Positions 4,302 to 6,167 of a stretch of 6,167 bases of DNA are shown here, one piece after another. A program made the translations under genes and the position numbers. The DNA comes from Pseudomonadota bacterium (GTDB lineage: Bacteria > Pseudomonadota > Alphaproteobacteria > Rhizobiales > Afifellaceae): assembly GCA_023417735.1 (NCBI GenBank), contig JAEZEK010000464.1, positions 1-6,167 of the forward strand, written 5' to 3'. Every line of letters begins with the position of its first letter. Within the stretch, counting starts at the first letter, position 1. The notes below the pieces were generated by a model. The model searched no databases. It saw only the letters and a list, made by a program, of their open reading frames with translations, and was not told where the DNA came from.

Positions 4302-6038
4302 ATGACCGCGACAGACGTCATCACCGGCGGCACGATCGGCGCGCCCGCGCGTGCGGCCACGTTCCGCACCTGCCGGTTCACCGGGTTCAAGGTCGACATC
4401 GCCGCGCAACGCCTGATCATGGCGAATGCGGTCGCCGCCGTCCTCTTCCTCGCCTGGGGCGGCATCCAGGGGCTGCTGATCGGCCTGACCCGCTGGCCGG
4501 CGGTCCACCTGCTGCCGTCGGAATGGTTCTACCTGATCCTGACCGCGCACGGCGGAAACGTGCTCCTGTTCTGGATCATCTTCTTCGAGATGGCGGTCCT
4601 CTACTTCGCGTCCGCGATCGTGCTGAACTCGCGGCTCGCCGCGCCGCGCCTCGCCTGGCTCGGCTTCGCGCTCATGGTGGTCGGCGGGATCATGTTCAAC
4701 GTCGCCGTGTTCGAGGGCGATTCGAGCGTGATGTTCACCACCTACCCGCCGATGGTGGCCGCGCCGTACTTCTATCTCGGCCTGATCCTGTTCGCGGTCG
4801 GCGCGCTCGTCGGCGTCGCGGTCTTCTTCGCCACGCTCGGGGGGGCGAAGCAGGAGCGGACCTACGAGGGCTCGATCCCGCTCGTCACCTTCGGCGCGCT
4901 CACGGCCGCGATCATCGCCGTCTTCAGCATCGCGGCGGGCGCGATCATCCTGGTGCCGACCTGGCTGTGGTCGCTCGGGCTCATCTCCACCATCGATCCG
5001 CTGATGTACAAGGTCATCTGGTGGGGCCTCGGCCATTCCACGCAGCAGGTGAACGTGTCCGCCCATGTCGCGGTCTGGTACGCGATCGCCGCGCTCACGC
5101 TCGGGGCCAAGCCGCTGTCGGAGAAGGTGAGCCGCACGGCCTTCCTGCTCTACATCCTGTTCCTCCAGCTCGCCTCCGCCCATCACCTGCTCGCCGAGCC
5201 CGGCATGAGCGCGAGCTGGAAGATCGTGAACACCAGCTACATGATGTACCTCGCCGTGCTCGGCTCCCTGATCCACGGCCTGACCGTGCCCGGCGCGATC
5301 GAGGCCGCCCAGCGCCGCAACGGCTACAACAAGGGCGTCTTCGAGTGGCTGCGCAAGGCGCCCTGGGGCAATCCCGCCTTCTCGGGCATGTTCCTTTCGC
5401 TCGTGATGTTCGGCTTCATCGGCGGCATTTCGGGGGTCGTGCTCGGCACCGAGCAGCTCAACGTGCTCATGCACAACACCATCTACGTGCCCGGGCACTT
5501 CCACGGCACGGTGGTGGCCGGCACGACGCTCGCCTTCATGGCGATCACCTACTACGTGCTGCCGCTCGTCTTCCAGCGCGACATCGTCTGGCCGAAGCTC
5601 GCCCGCATCCAGCCCTACATCTTCGCGCTGGGGGTCGCCGGCATCTCGCTCTTCATGATGGGAGCCGGCACACTCGGGGTGCCGCGGCGGCACTGGGACA
5701 TCAACTTCACCGACGCGACCCTTCCCTTCGAGCTGCCGTCCGGCGCCTTCCTGATGATGGGGCTGAACGGCGTCTCCGCGGTCATCGCCGCGATCGGCGG
5801 CGGGCTCTTCGTGCTGATCGTCGTGGCGACGGTCCTCTGGGGCAAGCGCCTCGACCGCGGCGAGGCTCCGCTCACCTTCCCGCTGCACTCCGGCGCGAAG
5901 GTCGTCGGCGAATACGGCGGGCACGCGACCGTGAAGCTGCCCGGCACGATCGTACTCGTCGGCATCTTCTTCGCCTCCTTCGTCCTCTACTACTTCGTCA
6001 ACTGGAAGTACCTCTCCGAGCTGTGGCTCTTCCGCTGA
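4302..6038 (+). CDS. B-family heme-copper subunit I, probable nitric oxide reductase (sNOR-like) catalytic subunit
   Basis: This 578-residue integral membrane protein has about 13 hydrophobic helices between residues 35 and 570. Ligands are visible: H83 and H401 for low-spin heme, H399 for high-spin heme (HNTIYVPGHFH, 391-401), and H245, H294, H295 for CuB. HHLLAEPG, the PW-NPAF motif (354-360) and LGVPRR (458-463) match the B-family, as in Thermus ba3 oxidase. The exception is helix VI: ba3 has H-P-I-V-Y, with the Tyr cross-linked to a CuB His and needed for oxygen reduction, whereas here H245 is followed by S-T-Q-Q249. The Tyr position is Gln, which argues against oxygen reduction and for reduction of NO to N2O, as in the sNOR (NorY) group. 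GGAGG at 4290-4294 lies 7 nt before ATG 4302. It would probably be labelled cytochrome c oxidase subunit I; heme-copper membership is certain, NO reductase function is strong inference. Confidence 0.92.
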   Translation: MTATDVITGGTIGAPARAATFRTCRFTGFKVDIAAQRLIMANAVAAVLFLAWGGIQGLLIGLTRWPAVHLLPSEWFYLILTAHGGNVLLFWIIFFEMAVLYFASAIVLNSRLAAPRLAWLGFALMVVGGIMFNVAVFEGDSSVMFTTYPPMVAAPYFYLGLILFAVGALVGVAVFFATLGGAKQERTYEGSIPLVTFGALTAAIIAVFSIAAGAIILVPTWLWSLGLISTIDPLMYKVIWWGLGHSTQQVNVSAHVAVWYAIAALTLGAKPLSEKVSRTAFLLYILFLQLASAHHLLAEPGMSASWKIVNTSYMMYLAVLGSLIHGLTVPGAIEAAQRRNGYNKGVFEWLRKAPWGNPAFSGMFLSLVMFGFIGGISGVVLGTEQLNVLMHNTIYVPGHFHGTVVAGTTLAFMAITYYVLPLVFQRDIVWPKLARIQPYIFALGVAGISLFMMGAGTLGVPRRHWDINFTDATLPFELPSGAFLMMGLNGVSAVIAAIGGGLFVLIVVATVLWGKRLDRGEAPLTFPLHSGAKVVGEYGGHATVKLPGTIVLVGIFFASFVLYYFVNWKYLSELWLFR

Positions 6039-6061
6039 GACGAAGGACAGGAGAAACCGCC

Positions 6062-6167
6062 ATGCTCGCCGCGCTGAGAGTGACCACCTCCCTCCTGAAG
6101 CTCAGGATCGGGACCACCATCGCGGCGAGCGCGCTCGCGGGCCTGGCGGTGACGCCCGGCCCGGCAC
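6062..6167 (+). CDS. ctaB: Protoheme IX farnesyltransferase (heme O synthase, CtaB/CyoE), 5' part only
   Basis: Only the first 35 residues are in the window; the frame is open to the edge. LLKLRIGTTIAASALAGLAV (11-30) resembles the first membrane helix of UbiA-superfamily heme O synthases, where the usual pattern is L-x-K-P-R followed by a hydrophobic stretch with ALxG. Here K-L-R stands in place of K-P-R. AGGAGA at 6049-6054 with a 7-nt spacer supports the ATG. It starts 23 nt after subunit I and so is probably in the same operon. The enzyme adds a farnesyl group to heme b to give heme O, suggesting that the neighbouring reductase carries heme O or A-type heme. The assignment rests on a short fragment and context; the Asp-rich catalytic motifs lie outside the window. 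Confidence 0.72.
   Translation, partial: MLAALRVTTSLLKLRIGTTIAASALAGLAVTPGPA

Noticed and set aside
4251..5924. 557-aa minus-strand open frame opposite subunit I
   Set aside because: Asp/Glu/Arg/His-rich shadow translation of the strongly conserved heme-copper gene; no domain and no ribosome binding site.
4302..6038. Assignment as a normal oxygen-reducing ba3 or aa3 cytochrome c oxidase
   Set aside because: Overall similarity fits, but Gln replaces the essential cross-linked Tyr on helix VI and the operon has an NNR-type operator, so NO reductase is the better reading; oxidase remains the alternative.
4302..6038. Assignment as classical NorB (cNOR) or qNOR
   Set aside because: The Glu at H+4 is missing, subunit II has CuA and not heme c, and the sequence motifs follow the B-family.

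Overview
The window comes from a GC-rich alphaproteobacterial chromosome, most likely Hyphomicrobiales/Rhizobiales-like. The evidence is the strong G/C third-position bias in every gene, a prolyl-tRNA deacylase followed by a thioredoxin-TPR chaperedoxin (CnoX) with an intact WCGPC motif and a stand-alone LON-domain protein (a run I recall from this class), and an NNR/FixK-type Crp/Fnr regulator. No mobile element, CRISPR array or rRNA is visible.

Left part (1-2590), housekeeping. A complete tRNA-Gly(GCC) with encoded CCA lies on the minus strand at 95-169. A plus-strand run follows: prolyl-tRNA deacylase (378-896), CnoX (949-1878) and a LON substrate-binding domain protein (1916-2590). Gaps of 52 and 37 nt suggest one transcript. 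It concerns protein quality control: clearing mischarged tRNA, holding and redox-protecting unfolded proteins, and a LON-type domain without its protease. A small GC hairpin sits in the convergent gap after it.

Right part (2622-6167), a respiratory cluster. A minus-strand Crp/Fnr regulator without FNR-type N-terminal iron-sulfur cysteines is divergent from a plus-strand operon. The operon encodes a 53-aa single-pass membrane protein, a CuA-bearing subunit II, a B-family (ba3-like) heme-copper subunit I, and the start of a heme O synthase (CtaB/CyoE) cut by the window edge. Each gene has a clear Shine-Dalgarno sequence.

The main observation is in subunit I. All six metal-ligand histidines are present, but the active-site tyrosine four residues after the first CuB histidine, which is cross-linked in oxygen reductases, is replaced by glutamine (H245-S-T-Q-Q249). 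Automated annotation would probably call these genes cytochrome c oxidase subunits I and II. The sequence instead points to a CuA-type nitric oxide reductase related to B-family enzymes, plausibly the sNOR (NorSY) group. Independent support comes from the divergent promoter region: a perfect TTGACGTTGGTCAA palindrome, the classical NNR/DNR recognition sequence, lies where a class II activator should bind, and a second, degenerate FNR-like box lies 51 bp away. The model is that the regulator senses NO or low oxygen and switches on a CuA-dependent NO reductase, with CtaB supplying modified heme. The biochemical function is inferred and not proven by sequence.
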